From positions 29,686 to 93,685 of the forward strand of contig JADNRV010000193.1 of NCBI GenBank assembly GCA_015499995.1: DNA of 64,000 nucleotides, written 5' to 3'. The notes under the pieces were generated by a model. The model had not been told where the DNA came from, ran no database searches, and saw nothing but the letters and a program-made list of their open reading frames with translations. Made by a program: the position numbers and the translations under genes. Positions 12,883 to 26,054 of the stretch are shown here, piece by piece. This stretch comes from Flammula alnicola. Lineage: Eukaryota > Basidiomycota > Agaricomycetes > Agaricales > Strophariaceae. Positions within the stretch are counted from its first letter, which is position 1; each line of letters starts with the position of its first letter.

Positions 12883-14013
12883 ATTGACAATGGGATAGGT
12901 GGTAGCCGTAAGCCGGTTGTAAAGACAGAGTTCGAATTGGAAGTGGGTAGATCAGTTGGACGCCACAAAAAAAAGTCGTAAAGGCTTGGGCTGCCAAATC
13001 GGAACTTCCGCGATAACTGGAAGGTGAATGAGAGGTGGAGGGGATAAAGAAAGAAATGAACGTCCGAATGTGCTGTCCTGCCTGTAACGGGGAGATAAGA
13101 GGCCCTGGCCAACCCACTCGTCGTGATCGCCTTTATTTATGAACCTTGCTGAGGAACGTGACGAACCAGTGGACAATCATGATATCAATAAATCGGTCAT
13201 AGTCAAAAAGTATCATCGTCAATGAATGACAAAAATGATCATCAATAAATATGCATCTGTGCGTGATGGATGCGTGCTGATGTAGCGCTGATGCTGTGCT
13301 AGTGTCTCATGGTCAGTGCGCTGCTTGAATGCGTGGATCATCAAAGTCATCAAATGACGTATACAGACAGTCATTCGATGACCGTGATGCAGAAGCAGAC
13401 GTAACTGACCAACATCGTTCAAATTGCCATCAAAGCGCTTAAATTTCAAGCCGCAACGACCTGCAAATTGCAACGAACGAGCGTTCACCTTGCGCAGTCA
13501 AAAATACGATTCAGCTCGATGCAAATACATCGATAAAAATGGCAGACAGTACCTCTTTCCTCTGTCAATAACAAAATCTGTACGCCCAGTTGGTGCCCAG
13601 GTCCACTCGCCGCTCGGTGCGGAGCCAACATGATCGTAATAAAGGTCGTCAACGGAATTTTTCCAAATGCGGTTCTTTCTGCGACCGGATCAGAGAGCCC
13701 ATGAGTCGACCTCCGGGACCTATCCGGGACCCTGGAAACTTCTAACAGAGTCCTGCGGCGTCAGCGTCACGACAAAAAATATAAGTCCTCCTCACCTTCA
13801 ACAAAGCAGTGGAGTATTCAATTGGTAAGGGAACGGAATTGATTTTTTTATGTCACCTGATCAGTGCTAGTAACGCGACTGCACTCGATGGGCGCAAGTT
13901 GCAATTCTCACTATATTGCTACTTATTGGCTTGCGGAATAAGTCGAAATTCCAGAGCCTTTGCAGAGAGAAAGACTATGACCTTTGAATCAAAACAGCGA
14001 CCCTACTCCGTGT
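12883..14013. other. intergenic region
   Basis: This is the glycosidase promoter side plus the 3' side of the kinase gene. It is A/T-richer with repeated short ATCA/TCAT words around 13170-13400. No gene was recognised. Confidence 0.4.
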
Positions 14014-17000
14014 CTACCATCCACCGGAACAACAAACGTTACCCCACCAGCCCTCTACTCCTGCGCTGCCTGTAAGCCCTCCAGCTGGTGTACTCATCCA
14101 CAAGACACTCAGATGGAACAAGGCCAACCCTGCCGTGATCCAAACTCCTCTCATCCTTCTCACGATCAGCCCACCTCGTCGTTCTCTGACAGACTTGTGC
14201 TCTACTTCTTTCTCTCGTCTGGCTCTGTCCAGCGGCTCATATTCGTCGCCGTGGTCTATCACCGTGTCCACCAAAGCCACCGACAGAAGTAACACCGCAA
14301 CCAAAGGACGAGGGCGCGTCGTCGGGTCAGGACAGACACGAGGGATAGTCACAACCTTCATGACCAGCAATGAGCTCCGGAAAACTCGCATGCCAACGAC
14401 GCCCCATCCTTTGTTGTTACCAGGGCGCCACGTCTCCTTTTCTTGCGGGAATTGTTGCCTTTCCCAATATCAGGCTTGTCGTGAATCCCACCCAGCTCTC
14501 CCAACTAACCCAACTAACCCAACTGCCTTCTTCTGGTCCCAGAACCTCGGTAGGAGATGGGAGGGCCAAAAGACGGCTGGTTTCAGGGTCGGCAGTTGCA
14601 GTTGAGGAAGTGACAGGAGAAGTGCGCGCTAGCGATAAATTATCCATCGTGGTTTCTCCCAACGGGTCAAGCTACAGTCGTAGAACAAAAACAAGATAAA
14701 ATGCATCGTCAAATCTTCACCGATATCGAAATAAAAATAAAAATGAACGCGCCTTGCCTTCCCGAAGAGCCACACTGACCCTCTCACTGCTGGGTCTTGC
14801 CGCAGGTGACTTGTGCAGCAGATTCTCGAGCAACACAAGGAAGGCTCGTGGTAGACGCCGCGCTTCGAAGCCAGCCACCAGGCTCGGCGTCGATTTGAAG
14901 CTATCAGTCAATCGTCAGTTATGCATATAGTCCGACAAGAAGGGTTTATAACCCAGGATATGCCAAAACTTCCTTCTCTAGCCTATCCATCTCTCTCCTT
15001 CCTCGTCCCTACTTATCGGTTCGCCGTTCGCATCTCCTTCTGCAGCATACCTGAGGTTGAAAGTATGTTCGTCAGCATCTGTTCTCTACTTTTATTTTTT
15101 TGGCGAGGCAACAGAAATGACGTACCGATAAGGTAACTTGAAGAACAGCAACTTGTGCAATATCATCCCCAGACTCCACATATCCGCCTTCGAGTCAATC
15201 TGTTGTAAAAGCCCGGTGTGTGGCGAAGGCAGAGATTCTGGGGCAGTATATTCCAAGCTATTTCATATCCATCCAACAAAACCGTTATTAACACAATGAT
15301 ATAAACAGATAAACACCAACGAAAAAGCCACGACGACAAGACTCACGTTCCTGTATTTCCTGAGCGCTGCACCCGCGTCGAGTTGATCATATCGCGCGAC
15401 GTTCCAAAATCCGAAAGCATTGCGCGTGGGCTGTGATTGTAATGCATCACGACGTATCGTCAGTCAGAGCATACAAAATCAACACGAACAACGACGCACA
15501 TAAGCCTTCCTTCATCCCAAGTCAAAAGCACGTTTCCTGGCTTCAAGTCGAGGTGCAAGATCGACTTATCATGCTATGGGCAGTATTGTGAGCGCCGCTC
15601 TCGGGAGAAGAAACAAATAATAGCAAGAAGGCAGACGCACCAAAAATGCCAGCCCTTCCACAACATCGCAAACAAGCTCTTGACCTCCTCCGCGCTCAAC
15701 AAATGCACCGCGGTCCACTCTGCAGGGCCTCCTCCCCCTGCACCCGGAGAACCAGCTACTCCAGGCGGCATTCCAGCACCGAACGTGCCCTCCATCTCGC
15801 TCCTCATCCGCTCCTTCTCCTCTGGGGGTGCACGCTGGAACGCCCGGAACGCCCGGATGCGCGCCGAGCGCGAATGCGGGTCGTCAGGCTTCGAGGACGC
15901 GTGTTGTTGTGGTTGCTGCGTTTCGTGTCCGTCCGCATGGTCGGCGTCTGCGACCCGAGGACGCTTATCCTTCCCATGTGCCTTGGGTGATGCGCCTGTT
16001 TGCGTTGGGGTCGTCGGTTCGGCGGCGTCGCCATCAGGTGGGAGTTCATGCGTCGATGATGCTGGAGATGGAGGGAAGGAGGGGTCGAAAGTCGAAGAGG
16101 CGGAGAGCACAGGATGCATATGGATATGTGCCGGTTTACGTCCGAGCCGGACGTCTATGAAGTCGTCTAGACTGTAAATTTTTTAGCACGAGGTGCATTG
16201 ATTGATTTAGATATGAAAGCTACCTGCCGCCTTCTGCCCATTGCATGAGCACACTGAGTTATGCGTGAGTGCAGGAGATTGACGTAAGAAAGGCGACAGA
16301 CGCACTGTAGAGTCGGCACTTTCGGACCAAACGACGAGAACTGCGAGTTTTCCAACCACGCGTGGCTATTATATAGGTCATATAAATCAGCAGTCTCCTG
16401 GTGGACAAGGAAAGGAGCGCACTGATAGGTGATGATATTGGGATGATGCAACCTCTCTAACAACCTCACCTCCCGTAATATTTTAAGCAAGTACGAATGC
16501 GACTCGCCCACTGCAATCTTCTTCACTGCAAAGTGACCGAGAGGGTTGCCATCCAGTACGTGCTACACGCCATAATGAGAGGCGAAAAGGAACGAAATGA
16601 ATGCAAGACTTACTTGACATAGAAACACGCTCCCATTTGCGCCCATCCCTAGCTTATATTCCTCTTGGAAGAAAGCCTTGAAGTACCCTTCTGCCATCTT
16701 CTCAGCCGGAAAGGCGCCCCTTGTGCTCCGGTTCTCTCTCGCTGGGTCGGGCGTTCGCGGTCGATCTCTACTCCTTCTCCTACTTCTGCTCCTGCTCCTT
16801 CTCCTGCTTCCTGTATCATCTCCTTCGCCCACTAGATACCCACCCGGACTCAAGCTCGGCCTCCTCGACCCCGACGCAGCGGAGAACGTCTCATTCGCGA
16901 TAGCCAATAAGCGGAAGTAATCCGACGCTCGCGAATGGTATGCCGGATCAGTGCTGAACTCTTCGATTTCGCCCTCAAACTCGTCCGAACTGTCAACGCT

Positions 17001-17444
17001 GTCTTCCCATCTTCCCTCGACTTCTACCGCCTCCTCGTCCACTCCGCGACCCACTCCAACACCGACAGGCAGGCTCTGCTTGCAGTAGGGGCACGTATCC
17101 CCGATCACACCTGTCGCGGTACCCGCACTTTCACGCCGCTGCCGCCGGGCAACGACGACACCAGGCCCAACTCCATTAGACGTCGAAGCGGCTGCGATAG
17201 ACAGCGCATGTGAGCGGGGGTTGTACAGGACAACCTGGTTAGAGGCATGTAAGATAGGCTGCCACTGTTCTTGCTCTTCTTCCAGCGTGTCCTGAGATGA
17301 AAGGAGGCTCGACCGCGAGCTCCGTGTGCGGAGTGGCGAATGCGACTCGGTGAATGGAAATGCCACGAGTGCGCGTGAAGAGGCTGAGTTGGGTGAGTTG
17401 GAGGTCATTAGTGGTGTTTCGTTTGTGAATCCGTGTATATTCAT
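14014..17444 (-). CDS. IKS-type serine/threonine protein kinase with C-terminal membrane segments
   Basis: A long first exon (17444 to about 16607) encodes a polar region with a CPYCKQSLP zinc-like pair and RS-rich stretches, then the glycine loop LGMGANGSVFLCQ. Later exons give AVKKI (ATP Lys), the acidic-proline insert, HLDLKPGNVLL (catalytic loop), SDFGTSRD (DFG), YTAPES and DMWSLGMILHKLL. After the kinase come two hydrophobic stretches (LVAVLLLSVALVD and ITAGLALFHLSVLW), a known feature of fungal IKS kinases. Two single-base losses are inferred: SLFA|DVVEGLAFL near 15667 and before MDRLEKEVL near 14992. One intron would need a GC donor near 14750, and the last splice junction (about 14370-14480) is unresolved. 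The substrate is unknown; the kinase is probably membrane-attached. Confidence 0.8.
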
Positions 17445-18066
17445 AGACCAGCTTTCGTTGTGGCGTGTCGCAAACTGTACAATCCGTCCTTACGCCGCAG
17501 TGTAAAGCTCTGGATCGCGCTGATTCTGGTGTTTTTACAGACAGAGGATACCAATGGTGTGTTACGTCGAATAGAGATCTGTATTGACGAGTATAATGCT
17601 GCAATCCATTCATAAGATGATAGTATCAACGAACCAACAAAGAACGCTCAAACATCTTTGAGCCCACCTTTTGGCTTTATTATTTCGTCTGCCCGCTGCA
17701 GATATCTTTCAAATGCTTCAATGTCGAGGATTATAAACAAGAAGTGATGTACCCACCGGTTTTAGCTCAACCGAAAAAGCTCATTCGCGAACACTGTGAG
17801 TCTGACTCTGACTCTAGAGGACTCGAGCTCGCTGTCCGCAATCACGTGCCACTGGTGAGCAACGACTATGACGTATGCAGCTAGCCTCGTAAACTCTAGC
17901 TTGAACTCTAGCCTCCACCGAGTAACTCAGGACCAATAAAACGTGTCATTATCTAGTCATTATTTTCGTACGTCGGCCAGATATTCATTACTGTAAGTAC
18001 AACTAGGCTGATGGACTTTCGTCGTCTGTCCTCCTGAGTCCTCGGCGTTGGACTCTTAAATGACAT
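17445..18066. other. intergenic region
   Basis: This lies between the kinase start and the PMP3 stop, both on the minus strand. It holds the kinase promoter and the PMP3 3' UTR. No further gene was seen. Confidence 0.45.
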
Positions 18067-18441
18067 TTACATGGCACCCTCGCTCCTGGAGATGACGTAC
18101 CTATCCACACAAATTTATATTAGCTATGTTTGTGGTCTCCTGCTAATTGAAAGGACAAAGGTGCATACCACGCATGGATGACACCTGGTATCCAGCCGAG
18201 GATAGTCAAACAGATGTTGATCCAAAATTCTTGCGCAACACATCGTTAGGATCCTGAAAGCAAGATTACAAATATATGTACCTGATTTGAATCCTTTCTT
18301 TAGGAAGACGGATACTGGAGGGAGGATTCTGTCGTAACGCAAAGCTCGTTAGTTCTGGAACAAACAACGTATAGCTGAGGGAACATACATTGCGAGAAGA
18401 TACAGGAATACGTCCCAGTTCGAAGAAACGACCTTTGCCAT
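18067..18441 (-). CDS. PMP3 family plasma-membrane proteolipid
   Basis: Four small exons (18441-18389, 18328-18282, 18229-18169, 18100-18067) give 64 residues in frame. The two hydrophobic helices read VFLYLLAIILPPVSVFL and FWINICLTILGWIPGVIHAW, the signature of the Pmp3/Sna/RCI2 family (PF01679). These small proteins sit in the plasma membrane and affect membrane potential and salt tolerance. The gene is easily missed because no exon exceeds 61 nt and each intron carries in-frame stops. The end YVISRSEGAM is short, as in yeast Pmp3. No damage was seen. Confidence 0.9.
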
Positions 18442-19129
18442 CTTTCTTGTTCGATAAGGATGGGGGTTACTGATTGGAAGTTGTAATTGGTATAAGTTGG
18501 AGATGGTCTTGCTGGCCAGTGCTTGTTTAAATATGGATCCACAACGGGCCTCGGCTTATGCAGTACACGCTGCATTCAAATTGAGGACATTGGCCAAAAT
18601 ATGACGTCATGTTCCCTATTTATAAGGTCAATGAAAAGTGCTAGGACCATCGCTCTCTATGATGAAAATTGATGTTCTATCGACGGCCTTAGAACCAGCT
18701 AAAACGTAGATCTTTTCATGAGGTTTCCGGGAGCCTGAGAATGAGTGAATGAACACAATAAGTAAGCCCAGATTGGAGCCTGGACGATGACCTTCCGGGA
18801 GTTGGATGCTATTTCCCGGAGACGTCAGGAATCACACATTTAAGGTGTTAATGTTTTTATGTTTTTCTCCAAAGTTAAAGCTTAAAGGACTGGATGTTAT
18901 GCTTGAGAGATGCATTTCACGCGACTGTTGAGCTTAATTACTAAATTGGCCATTTCTCGTAAAGCGATCACGTGATCTTCACTTCGCCCCTGAAATGAAC
19001 AGAACAAGCAACAAAAAATGAATTTTGCAACTCGAACTTTACTTTGACACGCGCCATTTCTTACGAGAGACCAGAAAAAGGACGCCTACCTTAGTGGACG
19101 CGCCAAACACGTCGAATTTTACCCAAAAT
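18442..19129. other. divergent promoter region
   Basis: This is the shared upstream region of the PMP3 gene (minus) and the large oxygenase gene (plus). No coding sequence was recognised. Confidence 0.45.
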
Positions 19130-22100
19130 ATGTCGTTGACGAAGCTGGGAAACAGTAATGCCGTCGCCGCCGGTGAAATGGGGTTTTCGAACGCGAGTTA
19201 TACCGCAAACGACGACGAAGAGGATGAAGAGAATGACCGGAATGAAGATGAATCGGAGGACGAGAACGAAGGTGCAGATGAAGAAGAGGATGAAGACCTC
19301 TCAGATGGCGAGGATCTCTGCGTAACTTTTCGTTTTCCTCCGAATTTACGCGTCATACTTATCATGCGTATAGGAAGACCTCGAAAACGCCCTCGAATCA
19401 AGCAATTTCGCGTTTAAAGGCTCTTACTACCATGCTTCTCTGCAACCCTCCGCACCCAATCCATGCATAAAAATATCCGGATGCGGACTTATTGGTCTTC
19501 CGCTCAGCGAGCGTGATGCGAGAGGAATTATCTCTCGTGCCTCCCTCGCGCCTTTTGGGAGAGGCGTACAAACCGTCGTGGATCAATCGGTGCGGCATAC
19601 TTGGGAAATTGAGCCTAGAGACATCAAGTTTGGGAATTCAGAGTGGAAGGCATGGATCGAGGGCGTTTGCTTGAAAGCAGTCTGCGAGGGGTTGGGAGTG
19701 GAGATGAACGCGAAATGTGGGCCGAAGATGGAGCTATACAAACTGCTTCTCTACGAGAAGGGATCACAGTATGGGTTGCATTGAAATATTTATCCGACGC
19801 AATATTTACCTCTATTCTCTCTCTAGCTTTTTACCACACCAAGAGTAAGTCCTGCCTTGGTCTCTCCTTGGAAGTTGTCAATCATAATTCCCTTTGATTT
19901 TTTTTACAGTACCGAAAAGGCGAATGGAATGTTCGGAACCGCAGTTATAGTACTTCCATCCGAATATACCGGCGGACAAGTCGTCGTTTCTCACTCAACA
20001 ACGACCAAGACTATCGACTTTGCGTCAAACTCTCTCGCTTCCACCGCTCTCCTCGCGTGGTACACCGACGTCAGACACGAAGTCAAGCCCATCACCTCAG
20101 GATACCGCCTTGCGCTCTCCTACAATCTTGTGCAATCCACGCCCGGCGTTGGGCGTCCAATGCTCCCTGACACGAGCGACAACGCTGACCAACTCCGGCG
20201 CATCCTTAAAAAGTGGCACCTGAGGCGCTACAAGAAGGAGCCGGAACCACGGTTTGTCGCGTACTTGCTGCAGCACCAGTACAGCGCTGCGAACCTGACA
20301 GCGGGGCAAAGCGCGTTGAAGGGCACGGATAAGCACCGGGTGGCCGTTCTCCGAGAAGTTGCGGAAGAGCTAGGGTATCTGGTTGGACTCGCTAGCCTGG
20401 AGCACATTGTTTCGGGCACGGCGGAGCCTGAAGATTATGAGTATGGGCGGTATAGTAAACGAGGGAGGTATGGGCATGGATGTGCATACGACGACGATGA
20501 GGAGGAGGAGGAAGATGAGGACACGGATGACTATGAAGGATGCTCACCGGGGATGGAGGAAATTCTCGAAATGAGCACCACCATGTCGGATCTTACGGAT
20601 TTGGATGGGCATATGCTGCTTGCTACGGCGGGCCGAGGTGTCAGCGTTCGCTTACGGGAAGGGTGTTTGATACCGCAGGAGCCATTCGAAGATGTGGAAC
20701 CCGATCATAAAGAGTATGAGGGATACATGGGCAATGTGAGTAGGTTTCTGTGGACATTGCGAATTAAATGACTGACCAGGCGTTCTTTTCGGAATACACA
20801 GTATGGGGAACGGTAGACCACTGTAAGAGTTTCGAAGATCAGTAATGCTACAGAATCACTGACAATAAAATTGAATCTAGTTTATCGCCGCACCGTGCTT
20901 GTGCTCTTGCATGAAGACGACAAAGATGACATCCTCTATTCTATATATGGCCTTAGATATGCCTTTCAGATGCTCGACCGTTCCACAACCATCCCGCCAT
21001 CGGAGGACGACAGGCGTTGGGTGGAGCGCATCCTCAAGAGCACCACGTCCTTGAATAAGGAACAGGTGCTGAAGGTGGTCGAATACGCGAGGAGATGGCG
21101 AGATGTTAATATGTGGAAGCGCATCATGAAGGCGAATATCTGCACGCTGGGGAATCTGGGTACCGAAGAACTCGTGAAGGCCTGGAAAGCGTTTGGCTTC
21201 GAAGGCGTGCATCTCAGGTTGGTGTTAGCCTGTTTGTGTGATTTAATTTCTTCGGTACTGACGAGATTTTGATTAATTCAGCTTCGAGGAGATTTTAGCG
21301 CGGTCGGCGTATGTAACTCAGCTTCAGGAACGACTCGACTTCATCAACAAGTTGCCAGAGTATGCATCGTCAAACGAGAAGCAGGCCGTCGGCGCTTGGT
21401 GCCAGAAGGAATCGGATAAAGTCATCGCATCGTTTAAGACCACAGACGTGAAAGGAATCCCAGTTCTTATGCAAATTATTCGTACAAGTGGATTAGACTC
21501 GTTCCAGCGGGTGTGAGTCCCTTTTCTATTTCTTTTCACGAAGGTCCCCAATTAATTTCAATATGGCTAGCATCTTGCCAAATTTGTTAAAGGTTGATGG
21601 CTATGCTTTCTTCATGGCGCTGGGAAAGGCTTTGAGAGATGACCGACCCGCCGTCATTGAGCGGCAGCGTCAGACGCAAGTTGTAACCCATGAACAACCT
21701 GTGAACCCCAATTCTCCTCAAAAAACTGTAGATGATTTGATTCAGCAGTGTCTACAAACAGCTGCGTCGCAATGGTCCTCCTCAATCGACCGCATTATCG
21801 ACATCATAGACAAGACCTTGGTCTACGATTACCCCGATATTTGCAGGACGCTGCTTGTTGATATCTTGAAAAGTCCAGGATCGTCGGCCAACAAGTTTTC
21901 CCAGCTGTACACCCCGTTGATACCCCGCTTGCATGATCTCTTACGGAGGAGGAACCAGGACATCTGTTCGCCTCCGTTCAGCGGCCTCATACAGGTGCTC
22001 ATTGGCATCTACCTACGCGACATCCTCGGGAAGAAACCCAATTTTCACCAGCAGCGCTTGCGCAAGATTGGCTGCGGATGCGGAGATTGCAAAATCCTTG

Positions 22101-22594
22101 ATCATTTCATTGTCAACCTTCCCAATGAATCGCAGACCTTTAGTATGGCTCAGCCACGTCGAACGCACCTCGAGCGATACCTCGCAACCTGTCCAGATCT
22201 GTGTACTTACACAACGGTTAGGTACGGCAGCCCGCATCGTCTCATCGTGACAAAACTCCCGGAAGTGGTGCTTGCGTCGACGTGGAATGCAAGACAGAGA
22301 GCCGCGTTGAAGTTTTTGGCTTTGATTGGGCCTGACGACATCATTGCCAAGATTATGGGCGGGAGATACGGGGACGTGAAGAACGCGATCGCAGGATCTC
22401 AGCAATTTGGTTCTGCACCACCAATTATGACAGTCAGCATGGCTCGGAGCAGCAATTTGGGAACACAGGCTGCATCGTCCCGAGCTTCCCATCTACAAGC
22501 AGCCCACAACGTACCATCAGCCGCTGCAGACGGACAAAAGGCGAAGAACAAGAGGAAGAATGGACCCAATACCATCTCCGGCCCTGTTACCTGA
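19130..22594 (+). CDS. large 2OG-Fe(II) oxygenase family protein
   Basis: About eight exons give roughly 1,000 residues (first four: 19130-19321, 19374-19768, 19826-19843, 19910-20735). An acidic, probably disordered start (about residues 30-60) precedes the oxygenase core. LPHQD carries the first iron ligands (HxD), DVRHEVKP the distal His, and SGYRLALSYN the Arg expected to bind 2-oxoglutarate. A long C-terminal region has a conserved-looking IGCGCGDCKIL cysteine cluster and a basic tail (KAKNKRKN). The HxD motif is encoded in an 18-nt microexon. One junction near 20736-20800 is ambiguous: the acceptor at 20779 keeps the frame, while the stronger-looking acceptor at 20801 would need one extra base. 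The family is common in Agaricomycetes; its substrate is unknown. Confidence 0.85.
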
Positions 22595-23037
22595 AGCCCT
22601 TCAGGCTGATGGGCGCAACACTCAGTTTCATGGCCTACACTGCACATATTTTATACCCTTCATTGGTTATATTTCTCGAAACTATATTTTTCGAAACTAC
22701 TCGACTTCTCGATCTCTATGTCACCGTATAATGCTTTAAATTTTCTGCATACTCTTTCCGACTGTATCGATCCAGAGTTTTCAGGGTCTGAAGCAGCTGG
22801 ATATAAACAATGATCATTGAGCAACGGTCCCATGCAAGGACCGCCGTAATTACAATTGTCATGAAAACTTTTATGTAAATCGTGAACTATAAAGGTCGTG
22901 AAAAATGTCCATGCTAACGGACAGGCTTATTTTCAAAGTCAAAAGCCGTGGAATTAATTAATATCACTGCTTCAAAATTGATAGTGATACCTGGCCACAT
23001 TGAGAGTCATCATTCGTTTTAGGAGGAAAGGGTTATA
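22595..23037. other. intergenic region between convergent genes
   Basis: The oxygenase (plus) and P450 (minus) genes converge here. It is A/T-rich with no gene, and presumably holds both 3' UTRs. Confidence 0.45.
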
Positions 23038-25234
23038 TTAGTTTGCTGAAAACACGTACTCTTCCGTTTCAGTTGAGCGTATAAAGGCCTCTATCTCCTT
23101 CGTCCTCGGTCGAATGGAGCATTTGAAAGGAAGGGGAATTCTAGGAACAGATGAGTATTTTGACAACTTCTTTGCATGCTTAACGTACTGAATGACGCCA
23201 GGTCCGTATGGATGATCTAAGCCTCCAGTCACATCTGACCTGCTGATTTCAAAGGCTGCTATGAGAGACGCGACAGTGATCCAGATAGAGGAAGCAGCCA
23301 TGTAGCGACCAGGACAAATCCTAAAGAAATGAATCGATCATGTACACGTATTTAACAAGGGTAAACCTACCTTCTGCCAAATCCCCAGATAGCGAATCCT
23401 GGATCCTTCACAGTCTTGTTTAAGCCTAGGCCATCTTCCGTCAGGAACCTTTCAGGCTTGAAGATGAATGGATCAGGATAGAGGGTCTCGTCGTGTAACA
23501 TCGCCCTATACAAGGAGAATTTCAGTATAATGAGATAAAGATTAAATAGTAATGGATCACACTGACCATGCATTCCCAATGATGATGCATCCTTTCGGAA
23601 TTCTGTATCCTTTGTATCCACCTTCGGCATTAGAAAAGTGAGGCAAAGCTATTTGCAATGTTTAAAAAAATCTGAGACAACTGGAAAAACATGATGCTCA
23701 CCGAGGGGGGTGGTGGGCCTCCAACGCATACTTTCCTTAACTATAGCAGTGATGTACGGCAGCGAAGATTCGTCACTAAAAGTGGGCAGAGTTCCAGGTT
23801 TAACCACCCTATCGATTTCCTCGTGAGCTCGCTTCAGAACTTCTGGATGATTAAGAAGCGCCAAGATGCAAGTTGCAACCGCTCCCATAGTCTTTAAAAA
23901 ATGTGAATAAAGATATACCAGGAAGATACTTATTGACATACTGAATCAGCTCCGGCTACCGCATATGAGCAATTATGAGTTCAATATATCCCTAAGCATG
24001 AGTATGAAACGACAAACCTCCAAACAAAGTACCTGCGACAGATTTAATATCGTCTTCCTGTTTACTGATATCAAGCCTGTCGTCAAGCTTGCCCAGGCTT
24101 GAAAAGCAGAATGACGGTCGAGATGCTCCTTTTTCCTGGACAAGGAAAAGAAAAAGGGTTATACGCGCATAAATTGTTGTAACCATAGAACTCACAATTT
24201 CCTGCTTGGCGCTCTCATATGGTACATCTCGCATTGCTAATGCAAGGCGATGCCACTCCTTTGCCTTCCTCTTAAACCCTGCACCCGGCAGCCAGCCGGG
24301 CACATATTTCAATGCAGGAATGATATCGACAAGATATGTTCCTGGAATAAGGGCAGAGACGACCGGGTCAACCCCAGCTTTTGCCATAGCAATGTATTTA
24401 TCAGTCTTCGTGGCAATCTCCAGGCCATAGGCAGCTGAGAGTATTGCCTCTCCAGAAAGACTAGAAGCCGTCAACATTCCATGACATAAATTGAGGAAGA
24501 AAGACGGACTGTCGGAGGTTCCCTAGCAGATCATCAGGATCGTCCAATAGGCGACGAACAAGGCTTCGTGCAGATTTGAGCTCGTGCGGAAGAAATTTCC
24601 TGGCAGCAGACGGGTGGAAGGAGTGATGCATGAGCCGTCGATGCCTACGCCTGTAGAAGTAGGTTAGAATGTGAACAAAGCATCAATTATTTTGAAAGAA
24701 TACCATCGATCTCCTACGTATACCTGCATTAGATAGCGAAGCTCATTAAAGCAGAAAAAGTCAACGTACCATAATCCATAAACCCAAAGTTGAAATCCCA
24801 TCCCATTAACTCGGTAACCATGGGTAATCGTGACCTATAGATAGGACATCAACTAAGATGTTGCAGTGGACAGCTGAACCATCGTACCGGCCAGAATATA
24901 GCGACGATTTCTTCTCAAGTAGTTCTATCGCTGCCTGGTGCGTTCCAAGCACAACAATATGAGTGCCCGCAACATCAAGATGAAGAATGTCGGTATCTGG
25001 GGAGATGTCTAGTCATTAATTCGCTAGCTAGGATAGGTTTGACGAACCAAGTTCTTTGCTCCACCTATCATACGTCTTCCATTCCAGCTCGCGGGGCATA
25101 TTCAGCAAGTTTCCAATGAAAGGCAGCGTTTTGGGGCCAGGAGGGAGAGGAAGATGGTTTCTCCGACGCGCTACATAGTGATACAAGGTCCAGAGAAATG
25201 AGAAAGTGGCGAGAGCATCGAGAATGCTAATCAT
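23038..25234 (-). CDS. cytochrome P450 monooxygenase, intact
   Basis: A microsomal P450 in about thirteen exons, with all frames continuous. The ATG at 25234 starts a membrane anchor (MISILDALATFSFLWTLY), followed by the hinge LPLPPGPKTLPFIGN. The order is then RWRRHRRLMHHSF (C-helix), AGADS (I-helix), KESMRWRP (EXXR), FKPERF (PERF) and the haem loop FGRRICPGRYMA. The C-terminus ends near IRPRTKE. The exon for GDRW is only 10 nt (24713-24704), yet it preserves the motif exactly. Expected role: oxygen-dependent hydroxylation in the ER with a separate reductase. The substrate cannot be told from the sequence. An upstream in-frame ATG (25357) is less likely because it would place 41 polar residues before the anchor. 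Confidence 0.9.
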
Positions 25235-26054
25235 GTTCGATACAAAGGGTGTCAAGAGACTCCAGGGCACCAGCTCATGGTTGGGTCTCCATATATGTTG
25301 AAGCGGGGAATTCAGTGCAGGTGAACTAACCGGTTCCAACCCATATGCAAGGGTCACCTACATATGTCAAGTGGCCCCCGAACTGTCACTCTTGAGAACC
25401 TTATCAAGGCCTCGTGGTGAAGTCCTTTCAGATGTCGAAGCAGGACAAGGATGAACTAAGTAGCCGAACTTTCTTCCCGTCATGTGCATTCTCGTATGAA
25501 GATAGTCAGAATGTTGAAGTTCTGACTCGTATTGTGGATTCTGAATTGAAAAAGATGGTTGGTGTATCCCGATGTATCAACGCTGCAGATGAAAGATACG
25601 CTCTATGTTGTGGGCAGTGCTCGGGATGGTTTACATAAATTACGTTGTTCGAATTCTGTTCTAGAAACACCAACGGCTAGCTCCGGCTGCTCTAGGCACC
25701 CGTTGGCGGCATTTCATCTCATTATAATTGGGGTTCGGAAGTCACCAAATTCAAGCTGAAAATCCAGACAGAGACGGAGACACTACTATGTACGAGAATG
25801 GTCATGATTTCAATTCAGAAATTGCTCAGTTCCAAGACACCATCGATAAGTACTAAGTACGTACGTACTCAAAAGGAAACCTGGCGGTCGTAGATGGTCG
25901 ATGAATGGTTATAATTACGCAGGCCTGGCTGGGCTAGAATGCAGCGGCTGATATGTGAGTTTTGTATGTGAACGCAGAATGTTGGATGCAATTGGTGGGA
26001 CCAAATGAGTAGACGTCAGAAATGGCGAAAGGGAGAGCCTGGGCAAACCTCAAA
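25235..26054. other. intergenic region
   Basis: P450 promoter side and the 3' side of the F-box gene. No coding sequence was recognised. Confidence 0.4.

Noticed and set aside
8422..25234. Secondary-metabolite cluster built on two P450s
   Set aside because: No synthase, terpene cyclase, transporter or pathway regulator was recognised among them. Neighbours are housekeeping types such as PMP3 and a protein kinase.
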